NCBI GenBank assembly: GCA_013696905.1
Contig: JACCXP010000045.1
Coordinates: forward strand, 1 to 8,115
Origin: Thermoleophilaceae bacterium
GTDB taxonomy: Bacteria > Actinomycetota > Thermoleophilia > Solirubrobacterales > Thermoleophilaceae
Length of the DNA stretch: 8,115 nt
Reading direction: 5' to 3'
This document shows positions 1 through 5,825 of the stretch, in pieces. The notes below the pieces were generated by a model. It saw only the letters and a list, made by a program, of their open reading frames with translations. It searched no databases and was not told where the DNA came from. How positions within the stretch are numbered: position 1 is the stretch's first letter; each line of letters begins with the position of its first letter. The position numbers were made by a program, and so were the translations under genes.

Positions 1-346
1 CGTTGACGACCGCCGCCGTCGCCAGGTGGATCACGCCTTTCTCCGGCCCGAGCCAGCGCAGCTGCGAGTCGCCGGTCACGTGGCGCCAGAAGCCGCCCGG
101 GTCCGCGGCGAAGCCCTCGAGCGTCTGGCCGACCACGAGCGGCGCGAGCGCCTCGACCGCCGCGACGCAGATCTCGGTGCCGCGCCCGATCGTGAAGGTG
201 AAGCCGTGTCCCTCGGCGTCGCCGTCGGTGCGCAGCACGACGTAGGCGAGCGAGTAGTCGGGGTCGGGGTTCATCGCGTCCGAGCCCGCGAGCGTGCGCG
301 ACGTCGGGAAGCGCACGTCGCGTGCCTCTACCGCGGTGACCTTCAT
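1..346 (-). CDS. fucD: L-fuconate dehydratase, N-terminal part (cut by window edge)
   Basis: Enolase-superfamily dehydratase that removes water from L-fuconate to give 2-keto-3-deoxy-L-fuconate in the oxidative L-fucose pathway. Only the first 115 residues (N-terminal capping domain) are in the window; the catalytic barrel lies beyond base 1. The assignment rests on very characteristic family stretches: FPTSR (13-17), [12 protein letters not shown] (21-32), AYVVLRTDG (34-42), FTIGRG (51-56) and [17 protein letters not shown] (93-109), which I recognise from characterised L-fuconate dehydratases such as the Xanthomonas enzyme. The ATG overlaps the TGA of the upstream SDR gene (ATGA, 346-343), so translation is probably coupled; no strong Shine-Dalgarno is seen. 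The partner SDR supports a fucose-acid pathway. Other acid-sugar dehydratases are less likely given how closely these stretches match. Whether the catalytic residues are intact cannot be seen. Confidence 0.9.
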   Translation of the reverse strand, partial: MKVTAVEARDVRFPTSRTLAGSDAMNPDPDYSLAYVVLRTDGDAEGHGFTFTIGRGTEICVAAVEALAPLVVGQTLEGFAADPGGFWRHVTGDSQLRWLGPEKGVIHLATAAVVN

Positions 347-1095
347 CGGGCGGTCATCCCGCCGTCGACGACCATCACCCCGCCGATCACCGAGCCGGCC
401 TCGTCCGAGGCCAGGTACACCGCCATCGCCGCTATCTCCTCCGGGGTCACGAAGCGCCCGTGCGGCTGGCGCGACTCCATGTCGCGGCGCGCCTGCGCGG
501 GATCGTCGTAGCCGCCTGTGATCCGCTCGATCCACGGCGTGTCGACCGTGCCGGGCGCGATGCAGTTGATCCGCACTCCCTCGCCGACGTGGTCGATCGC
601 GGCCGCGCGCGTGAGCGCGAGCACACCGCCCTTCGCCGCGCAGTAGGCGGCGCGGTCCTTCACGCCCACGAGCGCCGCGACCGAGGACATGTTGATCACC
701 GAGCCGCCGCCCGCCTCCCGGATCGCCGGGATCGCGTACTTCATGCCGAGGAAGGTCCCCTTGAGGCAGACGTCGAGCACCCGCTGCCAGTCGTCCTCGC
801 TCGTCTCGGGGGCGGTCGCCGCGACGCCGATGCCCGCGTTGTTGACCATCACGTCGAGGCCGCCGAAGGCATCCACCGCATGCTCCACCAGCGCCTCGAT
901 CTCGGCTGCGGCGGTCACGTCGACGCGCTCCGCCTCGGCGTCGATCGAGGCCGCCACGCGCCTGGCGGCCTCGCCGTCGATGTCTGCCACGAGCACGCGC
1001 GCGCCCTCGCGCGCGTAGCGCTCGGCGATCGCGCGGCCGATGCCGGCAGCGCCGCCGGTCACGATCGCCCGCCGTCCCTCGAGCCTGCCCGCCAC
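343..1095 (-). CDS. SDR dehydrogenase, probable 2-keto-3-deoxy-L-fuconate (or L-fucose) dehydrogenase
   Basis: Classical short-chain dehydrogenase, 250 residues, normal length. The Rossmann motif TGGAAGIG is at 13-20, an acidic D38 at the end of strand 2 favours NAD(H), NNAG is at 85-88, and the catalytic S138, Y151 and K155 are present. The C-terminal half (PGTVDTP at 181-187, [10 protein letters not shown] at 213-222, VYLASDEA at 226-233) resembles the clade containing 2-keto-3-deoxy-L-fuconate dehydrogenase and mammalian DHRS6. Directly preceding L-fuconate dehydratase with a 4-bp overlap, it most likely oxidises the dehydratase product or, alternatively, L-fucose itself. The start is GTG at 1095-1093: an in-frame TGA lies only four codons upstream and an AGAGG ribosome site sits about 8 bases before it, so the start is well fixed. 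Oddity: the usual catalytic-tetrad Asn is Cys (C110). Family is certain; substrate is inferred. Confidence 0.85.
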   Translation of the reverse strand: MAGRLEGRRAIVTGGAAGIGRAIAERYAREGARVLVADIDGEAARRVAASIDAEAERVDVTAAAEIEALVEHAVDAFGGLDVMVNNAGIGVAATAPETSEDDWQRVLDVCLKGTFLGMKYAIPAIREAGGGSVINMSSVAALVGVKDRAAYCAAKGGVLALTRAAAIDHVGEGVRINCIAPGTVDTPWIERITGGYDDPAQARRDMESRQPHGRFVTPEEIAAMAVYLASDEAGSVIGGVMVVDGGMTAR

Positions 1096-1127
1096 GCGGC
1101 GATCCTCTCAGATAGCGAGCCCCCGCC

Positions 1128-1159
1128 CTTGCACGCTCGCTTGCACTTGTCGCTTGACA
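1128..1159. repeat. Spaced CTTGCAC direct repeats upstream of the operon promoter
   Basis: CTTGCAC occurs at 1128-1134 and again at 1140-1146, exactly 12 bases apart. A diverged third copy, CTTGACA, at 1153-1159 includes the -35 box of the rightward promoter. The near-helical spacing and overlap with the -35 suggest an operator for a transcription factor controlling the divergent genes. No regulator gene is in the window. This is an inference from pattern alone, and chance recurrence of short motifs is possible. Confidence 0.3.
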
Positions 1160-1182
1160 CCCACTGGGGCCCTGCCTAGGCT
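1154..1182 (+). promoter_or_regulatory. Strong housekeeping-type promoter of the Nramp-cupin-kduD-AEC operon
   Basis: A perfect TTGACA -35 (1154-1159) is followed after exactly 17 bases by TAGGCT (1177-1182), which fits the actinobacterial TANNNT -10 pattern. Transcription should start near 1189, giving a leader of about 58 bases before the ATG at 1247. It faces the first gene of a five-gene run with no other clear internal promoter. Direct repeats immediately upstream may regulate it. The match is seen directly; activity is inferred. Confidence 0.75.
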
Positions 1183-1230
1183 CCGCCGCCTCGGGTGCAG
1201 CAACCGGGGGACAAATCGTGACTGAAGACA

Positions 1231-1238
1231 GGGGAGAG
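1231..1238 (+). promoter_or_regulatory. Ribosome binding site of the Nramp-like gene
   Basis: GGGGAGAG ends 8 bases before the ATG at 1247. It is the clearest Shine-Dalgarno in the operon and supports that start; the later genes rely on overlap or weak sites. Confidence 0.7.
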
Positions 1239-1246
1239 AAGACCAC

Positions 1247-2713
1247 ATGGCCAGAGCAGTAGCGCAGCCGAGCCGCGGCGAGGGCGACTTCGCGCCCGAG
1301 CCGCCCACCAAGAACCTTCCGCCGATGCCCTATCAGGACATGCCGGAGCCCCTGCCGCTGCTCAAGGTGCTCGGTCCGAGCGTCATCCTGGCCGGGCTCG
1401 GGGTCGGCTCGGGCGAGTACATCCTGTGGCCCTACATCACGACGCAGGTCGGGGTCGGCTTCCTGTGGGCGGCGCTGATCGGCGTCACGATGCAGTACTT
1501 CCTGAACATGGAGATCGAGCGCTACACGCTCGCCACCGGAGAGACCGCGATCACCGGCTTCGCGCGCTTCTGGAAGCCGTGGGGGGCGATCATGATGGTC
1601 GCCGCGATCGGCCCCAACATCTGGCCCGGCTGGGTCACGAGCGGGGCCACCACGATGACCTTCCTGTTCGGCTTCAGCGAGGACAGCGCGAACTACATCG
1701 CGTTGATCGCGATCATCGCGATCGGGATCACGCTGACACTGTCGCCGGTCGTGTACAACGCGATGGAGAAGGCCGAGTTCGCCAAGGTCGGCCTCGTGAT
1801 CGTCTTCCTGGTCGTGGCCGTCGCGGCGGCGATCAGCCCCGCTGCGTGGGCCGAGGTGCCCAAGATCATCACCGAGCCGGTCGGGCCGGGCGCGCTCTCT
1901 CCCGCGCTCGTGCTCGGCGCGCTCGCTTTTGCCGGCGCCGGCGGCGTCAACAACCTCGTGCAGAGCAACTGGATCCGCGACAAGGGCTTCGGCATGGGCC
2001 AGTACATCCCGCGGATCGTCTCGCCGATCACCGGCCAGGAGGAGGCCAAGCCCTCGGTCGGGAACATGATCCGGACCGACGACCCGGCGAACATGGAGCG
2101 CTGGCGCGGCTGGTGGAAGGTCGCAAACACCGAGCAGCTGGTCTCGTTCTGGGCGATCTGCGTCTCGTCGATCTTCCTGTTCTCGCTGCTTGCGTTCTCC
2201 ACGGTCGGCGTCAACCCGATCGCCGAGGACCCCAACCTCGACTTCGTCAAGGCCCAGGGCGAGGAGCTGGCGCAGGCGATCGGCCCCTGGTTCCAGTCGG
2301 TCTTCTGGGCGATCGGCACCATCTCGCTGCTGCTGGTGGCGCTCGGGGTGGCCGACTACGTCTCGCGCGTGTGCGCGGACGTCGTCAAGACGCTCTACCT
2401 GCCTGACAGGGGGCTGTCCGAGAGCCAGATCTACGCGATCGTCGTGTGGTCCCTGCTGACGATGGGTGCGATCATCATGTTCACCGTCACCGACCAGCCG
2501 GTGGTGCTGCTGATCATCTCCGCGTCGCTCAGCGGCATGGTGATGTTCGTCTACTCGATCCTGCTGATCCAGCTCAACCGTGGCGCGCTGCCCGACGCGA
2601 TCAAGCTCGGCGGCTGGCGCCTCGGCGTGATGGCGTTCGCGGTCCTCTTCTACGGCTTCTTCTCGGGCTGGTACCTGATCGTGGGGGTCCCCGAGCTGCT
2701 GAGCGGCGGTTGA
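1247..2713 (+). CDS. Nramp-superfamily (LeuT-fold) membrane transporter with non-canonical substrate motifs
   Basis: Integral membrane carrier of 488 residues with a hydrophilic Pro-rich N-terminus (about 1-38) and roughly eleven hydrophobic segments. Nramp relatedness is seen in the first helices: [16 protein letters not shown] (43-58), the Trp/Leu-rich second helix, then the amphipathic [10 protein letters not shown] (91-100). Canonical Nramp metal transporters carry DPGN in helix 1 and a Met-containing M-P-H type motif in helix 6. Here the corresponding places read GVGSGE (52-57) and [10 protein letters not shown] (227-236), so classical Mn/Fe coordination is unlikely. A long soluble loop (about 240-295, rich in Trp and charged residues) separates helices 6 and 7. 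First gene of an operon with a cupin, KduD and an AEC permease, which hints at an organic (sugar-acid) or metal-chelate substrate, though divalent cations such as Mg2+, reported for some Nramp-related proteins, remain possible. Superfamily fairly sure; substrate unknown. Confidence 0.8.
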   Translation: MARAVAQPSRGEGDFAPEPPTKNLPPMPYQDMPEPLPLLKVLGPSVILAGLGVGSGEYILWPYITTQVGVGFLWAALIGVTMQYFLNMEIERYTLATGETAITGFARFWKPWGAIMMVAAIGPNIWPGWVTSGATTMTFLFGFSEDSANYIALIAIIAIGITLTLSPVVYNAMEKAEFAKVGLVIVFLVVAVAAAISPAAWAEVPKIITEPVGPGALSPALVLGALAFAGAGGVNNLVQSNWIRDKGFGMGQYIPRIVSPITGQEEAKPSVGNMIRTDDPANMERWRGWWKVANTEQLVSFWAICVSSIFLFSLLAFSTVGVNPIAEDPNLDFVKAQGEELAQAIGPWFQSVFWAIGTISLLLVALGVADYVSRVCADVVKTLYLPDRGLSESQIYAIVVWSLLTMGAIIMFTVTDQPVVLLIISASLSGMVMFVYSILLIQLNRGALPDAIKLGGWRLGVMAFAVLFYGFFSGWYLIVGVPELLSGG

Positions 2714-2730
2714 GTTAGCCTGGATACAGC

Positions 2731-2823
2731 ATGTTCAACCGCCTGTTGGCCAGGCTCGTCGTCTTCTTATTCGTGTTCGGGATCATGCTCGCGGTGAGCT
2801 TCGCCGTGGGGCTGGTGCGATGA
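2731..2823 (+). CDS. 30-residue single-pass membrane microprotein
   Basis: A tiny gene too short for usual ORF cut-offs. The product is 30 residues: a short basic start (MFNRLLAR), one hydrophobic helix of about 20 residues (9-28) and a terminal Arg. Evidence that it is real: 28 of 30 sense codons end in G or C, matching the neighbours; it begins 17 bases after the stop of the transporter gene; and its TGA overlaps the ATG of the cupin gene (ATGA, 2820-2823), the same coupling used elsewhere in this window. No good Shine-Dalgarno precedes the ATG; TTAGCCT just upstream contains a weak TANNNT box (2716-2721) that could give a near-leaderless transcript. By analogy with KdpF or CydX it may be an accessory helix of the neighbouring transporter. 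I do not recognise a family; function is inferred from position. Confidence 0.65.
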   Translation: MFNRLLARLVVFLFVFGIMLAVSFAVGLVR

Positions 2824-3299
2824 TCACGGGCGTCGACCGCGCGATCGCCGCGATGGGCCTGCCCGACCAGGCGATCCAGAGCGACGAGCTGCCGTGGGTG
2901 CCCCAGGGCGAGCACGTCTGGTTCAAGCCACTGCGCTTCGACCTGACGCGCGGGCAGTGGATCAACCTGCTCAAGGTCACGGGCGAAGGGCGCGTCAACC
3001 GCCACCGCCACACCGGCGGGCAGGTGCTCGGCTACTGCCTCCAGGGCTCCTGGCGCTACCTCGAGCGCGACTGGGTGGCGCGGCCGGGGACGCTCGTCTA
3101 CGAGCCGCCCGGCGACATCCACACGCTCGTGGTCGACGGCGCCGAGGAGATGATCACCCTCTTCATCCTCGAGGGCTCGGTCCAGTACCTCGACGACGAC
3201 GACAACCTGATCCACCAGGACGACGTCTTCTCGAAGCTCGAGCGCTACCTCTCCTTCTGCACGCAGGAGGGCATCGAGCCGCGGGACCTGCGCTTTTGA
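2820..3299 (+). CDS. Cupin-domain protein of the 2,4'-dihydroxyacetophenone dioxygenase type
   Basis: Single-domain cupin, 159 residues, cytoplasmic (no signal or membrane segment). Likely metal ligands are visible: HRH with H62 and H64, E82 on the following strand, and H101 in the PPGDIHT motif (96-102); G90 and P96-G98 mark the second cupin motif. The overall pattern resembles the 2,4'-dihydroxyacetophenone dioxygenase family, whose name should not be read as function here: no other aromatic genes are present. Coupled to the microprotein upstream (ATGA) and to KduD downstream (TTGA, 3296-3299), it more likely acts on the same sugar acid as KduD, for example as an isomerase or ring-opening enzyme analogous to the cupins KduI or KdgF. 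The C-terminus is acidic (DDDD at 125-128). Fold is sure; reaction is inference. Confidence 0.8.
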   Translation: MITGVDRAIAAMGLPDQAIQSDELPWVPQGEHVWFKPLRFDLTRGQWINLLKVTGEGRVNRHRHTGGQVLGYCLQGSWRYLERDWVARPGTLVYEPPGDIHTLVVDGAEEMITLFILEGSVQYLDDDDNLIHQDDVFSKLERYLSFCTQEGIEPRDLRF

Positions 3300-4063
3300 T
3301 CCTCGACGCGTTCCGCCTCGACGAGCGCGTGGCGCTCGTCACCGGCGCCACGCGCGGGCTCGGACAAGGGATCGCGGTCGGCCTCGCGCAGGCCGGCGCG
3401 GACGTGGCGGCGCTCGACGTGCTCGCAGTCGACGAGACCGCCGAGCGCGTCGAAGCGCTCGGGCGGCGCTGCCACCAGCTCTCGGCCGATCTCTCGCAGG
3501 GCACCCCGGAGATGGCGCGCGAGGTCGTGGCGGAGTGCGTGCGCGGCCTGGGGCGGATCGACATCCTCGTCAACAACGCCGGGATCATCCGGCGCTCCCC
3601 GGCGATCGACTATCCACAGGAGGACTGGGACCCGGTCGTCGCGATCAACCTCTCGAGCGCGTTCTACCTCGCCCAGGCGGCGGCGCGCACGTTCGTCGAG
3701 CAGGGCGGCGGCGGCAAGATCATCAACATCGCCTCGGTGCTCTCCTACGACGGCGGCATCCTAGTGCCGGCCTACGTCGCCACGAAGCACGCGATCGCCG
3801 GCCTGACCAAGTCGCTCGCGAACGAGTGGGCAGGGCTTGGCATCAACGTCAACGCGCTCGCGCCCTCGTACTTCGAGACCGAGGTCACCGCCGCGATCCG
3901 CGAGGACCCGCAGCGCCGCGACGCGCTGCTCGCGCGCCTCCCGGCCGCGCGCTTCGGCACGGCTGAGGATCTCGCCGGGCCGGCGGTGCTGCTCGCCTCG
4001 GACGCCGGCTCGTACATGCACGGGTCGATCGTGCCCGTCGACGGCGGCTGGCTCTCCTTCTAG
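3296..4063 (+). CDS. kduD: 2-dehydro-3-deoxy-D-gluconate 5-dehydrogenase (KduD)
   Basis: SDR enzyme of 255 residues that interconverts 2,5-diketo-3-deoxygluconate and 2-keto-3-deoxygluconate with NAD(H), a step in breakdown of unsaturated uronates from pectin- or alginate-like polymers. Close likeness to E. coli KduD runs along the whole chain: the MIL start, GLGQG (21-25), GLAQAG (29-34), DILVNNAGIIRR (89-100), GGKIINIAS (139-147), NEWA (176-179), and VDGGW (248-252). Cofactor motif TGATRGLG is at 16-23 with acidic D41; catalytic N118, S147, Y160 and K164 are all present. The start is taken as TTG at 3296, overlapping the cupin TGA: it reproduces the KduD N-terminus exactly, while the longer open frame upstream is only a shadow of the cupin gene. 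The next gene, an AEC permease, follows after 9 bases in the same frame. No KduI is in the window. Confidence 0.9.
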   Translation: MILDAFRLDERVALVTGATRGLGQGIAVGLAQAGADVAALDVLAVDETAERVEALGRRCHQLSADLSQGTPEMAREVVAECVRGLGRIDILVNNAGIIRRSPAIDYPQEDWDPVVAINLSSAFYLAQAAARTFVEQGGGGKIINIASVLSYDGGILVPAYVATKHAIAGLTKSLANEWAGLGINVNALAPSYFETEVTAAIREDPQRRDALLARLPAARFGTAEDLAGPAVLLASDAGSYMHGSIVPVDGGWLSF

Positions 4064-4072
4064 TCCGGGCCC

Positions 4073-4987
4073 TTGTTTCCGCTCGCCGCCGTCATCGGGG
4101 CGGCCACCATCGCGGGCGTGGCCGCGGAGCGTCGCTTCGTGGGCCGCGCCGAGCCGCTCGCCCGCGTCTTGCTGTCGCTGTTGCTGTGGGGCTTCCTGCC
4201 GGTGATCGCCTTCTTCAACATCGCGGCGCTCGAGCTGACCGTCCGGATCGGCGCGGGGATCGGCTTCGCCTACGTCGCCCAGGGGGCGACCCTGCTCGTG
4301 GCGTTCCTCGTCGGCACCCATCTGCTGCAGCTCGCCCGCCCGACCGTCGGGGCGTTGATGCTCGGTGCCTCGCACGCCAACACCGGCCCGCTCGGGCTGC
4401 CGTTCGTGGCCGCGCTGTTCGGTCTCGGCGAGCTGCCGAACGCGGTCGCCTTCGACGTGCTCGTGTCGGTCGTCTGGCTGGTGACGATCGGCTTCGCGAT
4501 CGGCGCGGCCTTCGGCACCGCGGCCGACACCCCGCGCGAGCGCGTGTTCGTCTACTTCGCGAAGAACCCGGTGCTCGTCGCGAGTGTGCTCGGCTTCCTG
4601 GCCCCCGACGTGCTGGCGCCCGACTGGGCGGTGCGGGGATCGCAGCTGCTCGTGTTCGCCTCGATCCCGATGGCCTTCTTCGCGATCGGGGTCATTCTCG
4701 CGTCGGAGGCGGGAAGCGGCGAGCGCCTGCCCTCGCCGCTTCGCAATCCGGCGCTTGCCTGGGCGATCGGGCTCAAGCTGGCGCTGCCGCCGGCGATCAT
4801 GGTCGCGCTCTCCTACGCGGTGATCGAGGTGCCGCCGTCCTACATCGTGCTGTCGGCGATGGGCTGTGGCATGAGCCACGTGACCGTGGCGGCGACGTAC
4901 GGGCTCGACCGCGGCCTCGCCGCCGCGGCGACCGCGTACACGACGGCGCTCGTGCTGGTGGTGGGCGTCGTGATCGCGCTGCTGTGA
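4073..4987 (+). CDS. AEC-family permease (auxin efflux carrier type)
   Basis: Membrane protein of 304 residues with ten predicted hydrophobic segments (roughly 2-18, 30-50, 58-80, 88-114, 122-148, 163-180, 189-210, 225-246, 254-275, 283-304) arranged in two halves, as in AEC carriers. The helix-break stretch NTGPLGLPFV (103-112) in the first half and AIGVILA (204-210) in the second are family-typical. Bacterial AEC proteins commonly move organic anions such as malonate or malate, so import or export of a carboxylic acid intermediate fits the KduD operon. TTG at 4073 is the first usable start after the in-frame TAG of kduD (codons TCC GGG CCC intervene); no clear Shine-Dalgarno is seen, suggesting re-initiation. 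It ends one base before the convergent SDR gene, leaving no room for an ordinary intergenic terminator. Substrate and direction are unknown. Confidence 0.85.
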   Translation: MFPLAAVIGAATIAGVAAERRFVGRAEPLARVLLSLLLWGFLPVIAFFNIAALELTVRIGAGIGFAYVAQGATLLVAFLVGTHLLQLARPTVGALMLGASHANTGPLGLPFVAALFGLGELPNAVAFDVLVSVVWLVTIGFAIGAAFGTAADTPRERVFVYFAKNPVLVASVLGFLAPDVLAPDWAVRGSQLLVFASIPMAFFAIGVILASEAGSGERLPSPLRNPALAWAIGLKLALPPAIMVALSYAVIEVPPSYIVLSAMGCGMSHVTVAATYGLDRGLAAAATAYTTALVLVVGVVIALL

Positions 4988-4988
4988 G

Positions 4989-5753
4989 CTACAGGGGCGG
5001 GTCGAAGCGCCCGTCGGCAGCCGTCCAGCCGCCGTCGACCATCATCAGGCTGCCGGTCACATAGGAGGAGGCCTCGGAGGCCAGGAACACGACCGCGCCG
5101 ACCATCTCCTCGGGACCCGCCCAGCGACGCAGCACGTTCTTCTCGGCGTAGGCGCGGTGCCAGTCCGGCTGCTGCTTGATCTGGGCGGTCAGCGGCGTCT
5201 CCACGGCGCCGGGCGCGATCGAGTTGACTCGCACTCCGCGCGGCCCTAGCTCGGCGGCCAGGCCGCGCAGCATCTGCACGGTGCCCGCCTTGGTGGCCGC
5301 GTAGATCGACTGCCCGGGCTCGACCACGAGCGCGCGGAAGCTCGCGAAGGCGATCACGCTGCCCGAGCCGCGCTCGGCCATCCCGCCGGCGAAGGCCCTG
5401 ATCAGGCGAAACGTCCCCTTCAGGTTCAGCGAGACGACCTGGTCGAACTCGTCGTCGCTGATCTCGAGCAGCGGCTTGCGCACGTTCTTGCTCGGGGTCG
5501 TGACGAGGATGTCGGGCGTGCCGATGTGGCCGGCCGCCCGCTCCACGCTCGCCGGATCCTCGATGTCGACGACGATCGCCTCGGCGCGACCGCCGCGCTC
5601 GACGATCTCACGCGCTGTGCGCTCGACGCCCTCGGCGTCGACGTCGGCGCAGACGACGTGCGCGCCGAAGTCCGCGAGGCCGGCGGCGCTCGCGCGCCCG
5701 ATCCCGCTCGCCGCCCCGGCCACGACCGCGCTCTTTCCTCCGAGCTCGAACAT
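4989..5753 (-). CDS. SDR oxidoreductase with variant TTPS motif
   Basis: Short-chain dehydrogenase, 254 residues from ATG at 5753. The glycine motif AGAASGIG is at 12-19, acidic D37 points to NAD(H), and the catalytic set N110, S138, Y151, K155 is complete. The usual NNAG structural motif (85-88) is TTPS, followed by NVRKPLLE (90-97). I recall similar TTPS variants in some acid-sugar-associated SDRs, so it looks like a defined subfamily rather than an error. The C-terminus (VDGGWTAADGRFDPPL, 239-254) extends beyond the SDR core. ATG 5753 starts a family-like N-terminus (MFELGGKSA) but has no Shine-Dalgarno. An in-frame GTG at 5768 (product 259 residues) would sit exactly at the predicted transcription start and could be a leaderless start. 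Divergent from the hydroxyacyl-CoA-dehydrogenase-like gene, probably co-regulated with it. Substrate unknown, likely a sugar acid. Confidence 0.8.
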   Translation of the reverse strand: MFELGGKSAVVAGAASGIGRASAAGLADFGAHVVCADVDAEGVERTAREIVERGGRAEAIVVDIEDPASVERAAGHIGTPDILVTTPSKNVRKPLLEISDDEFDQVVSLNLKGTFRLIRAFAGGMAERGSGSVIAFASFRALVVEPGQSIYAATKAGTVQMLRGLAAELGPRGVRVNSIAPGAVETPLTAQIKQQPDWHRAYAEKNVLRRWAGPEEMVGAVVFLASEASSYVTGSLMMVDGGWTAADGRFDPPL

Positions 5754-5774
5754 CGACCGGTAGTCCACCACTGC

Positions 5775-5780
5775 ACCATA
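5775..5780 (-). promoter_or_regulatory. -10 box for the leftward SDR gene
   Basis: TATGGT on the minus strand (5780 down to 5775) fits TANNNT. Seven bases further lies GTG at 5768-5766, in frame with the SDR, which would make a leaderless start; the ATG at 5753 would have a 15-base leader lacking a Shine-Dalgarno. No convincing -35 is seen at the expected distance, so the box is less certain than its mirror. Confidence 0.4.
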
Positions 5781-5790
5781 ACCGAGAGCG

Positions 5791-5819
5791 TTGCTCGCTC
5801 CGGCGGCCCCGGTTATGGT
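5791..5819 (+). promoter_or_regulatory. Promoter of the 3-hydroxyacyl-CoA-dehydrogenase-like gene, probably leaderless
   Basis: TTGCTC (-35, 5791-5796) is followed after 17 bases by TATGGT (-10, 5814-5819). Counting seven bases from the last T puts the transcription start at 5826, the G of the GTG start codon. No Shine-Dalgarno precedes that codon, consistent with a leaderless mRNA as is common in actinobacteria. Confidence 0.55.
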
Positions 5820-5825
5820 CGCGCC

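Larger units (their letters stand above)
5775..5819. repeat. Perfect 10-bp inverted repeat in the divergent promoter region
   Basis: ACCATAACCG at 5775-5784 and its exact reverse complement CGGTTATGGT at 5810-5819 are separated by 25 bases, centres 35 bases apart. Each arm contains TATGGT read towards its own gene, so the repeat places a mirrored -10 box in front of both divergent genes. It could also be a two-site operator for a dimeric regulator. The repeat is seen directly; its roles are inferred. Confidence 0.7.

Noticed and set aside
1096..1127. Minus-strand promoter for the fucose-acid genes (TATCTG near 1109-1114)
   Set aside because: It lacks the final T of TANNNT and no -35 lies at a suitable distance, so I did not annotate it although a promoter must exist somewhere here.
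1710..1735. Repeated GCGATC motifs in the transporter gene
   Set aside because: They encode Ile-Ala runs of a membrane helix; the motif recurs across the window as a codon and GC effect rather than a repeat element.
2894..3295. N-terminal extension of KduD
   Set aside because: Overlaps the cupin in another frame; residues are low-complexity Arg/Pro/Ala, and the MIL start at 3296 matches known KduD.
3761..4879. 372-residue minus-strand open frame opposite kduD and the AEC gene
   Set aside because: Composition is Arg/Asp/Glu/His-rich without any fold signature, typical of the antisense of high-GC coding DNA; the plus-strand genes are clearly recognised.
4980..4995. Intrinsic terminator between the AEC gene and the convergent SDR
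   Set aside because: Only one base separates the stop codons and I see no hairpin with a U-run.
5526..5825. N-terminal extension of the 3-hydroxyacyl-CoA-dehydrogenase-like protein
   Set aside because: It is antisense to the SDR gene, and the promoter and GTG at 5826 fit a start just before the Rossmann fold.
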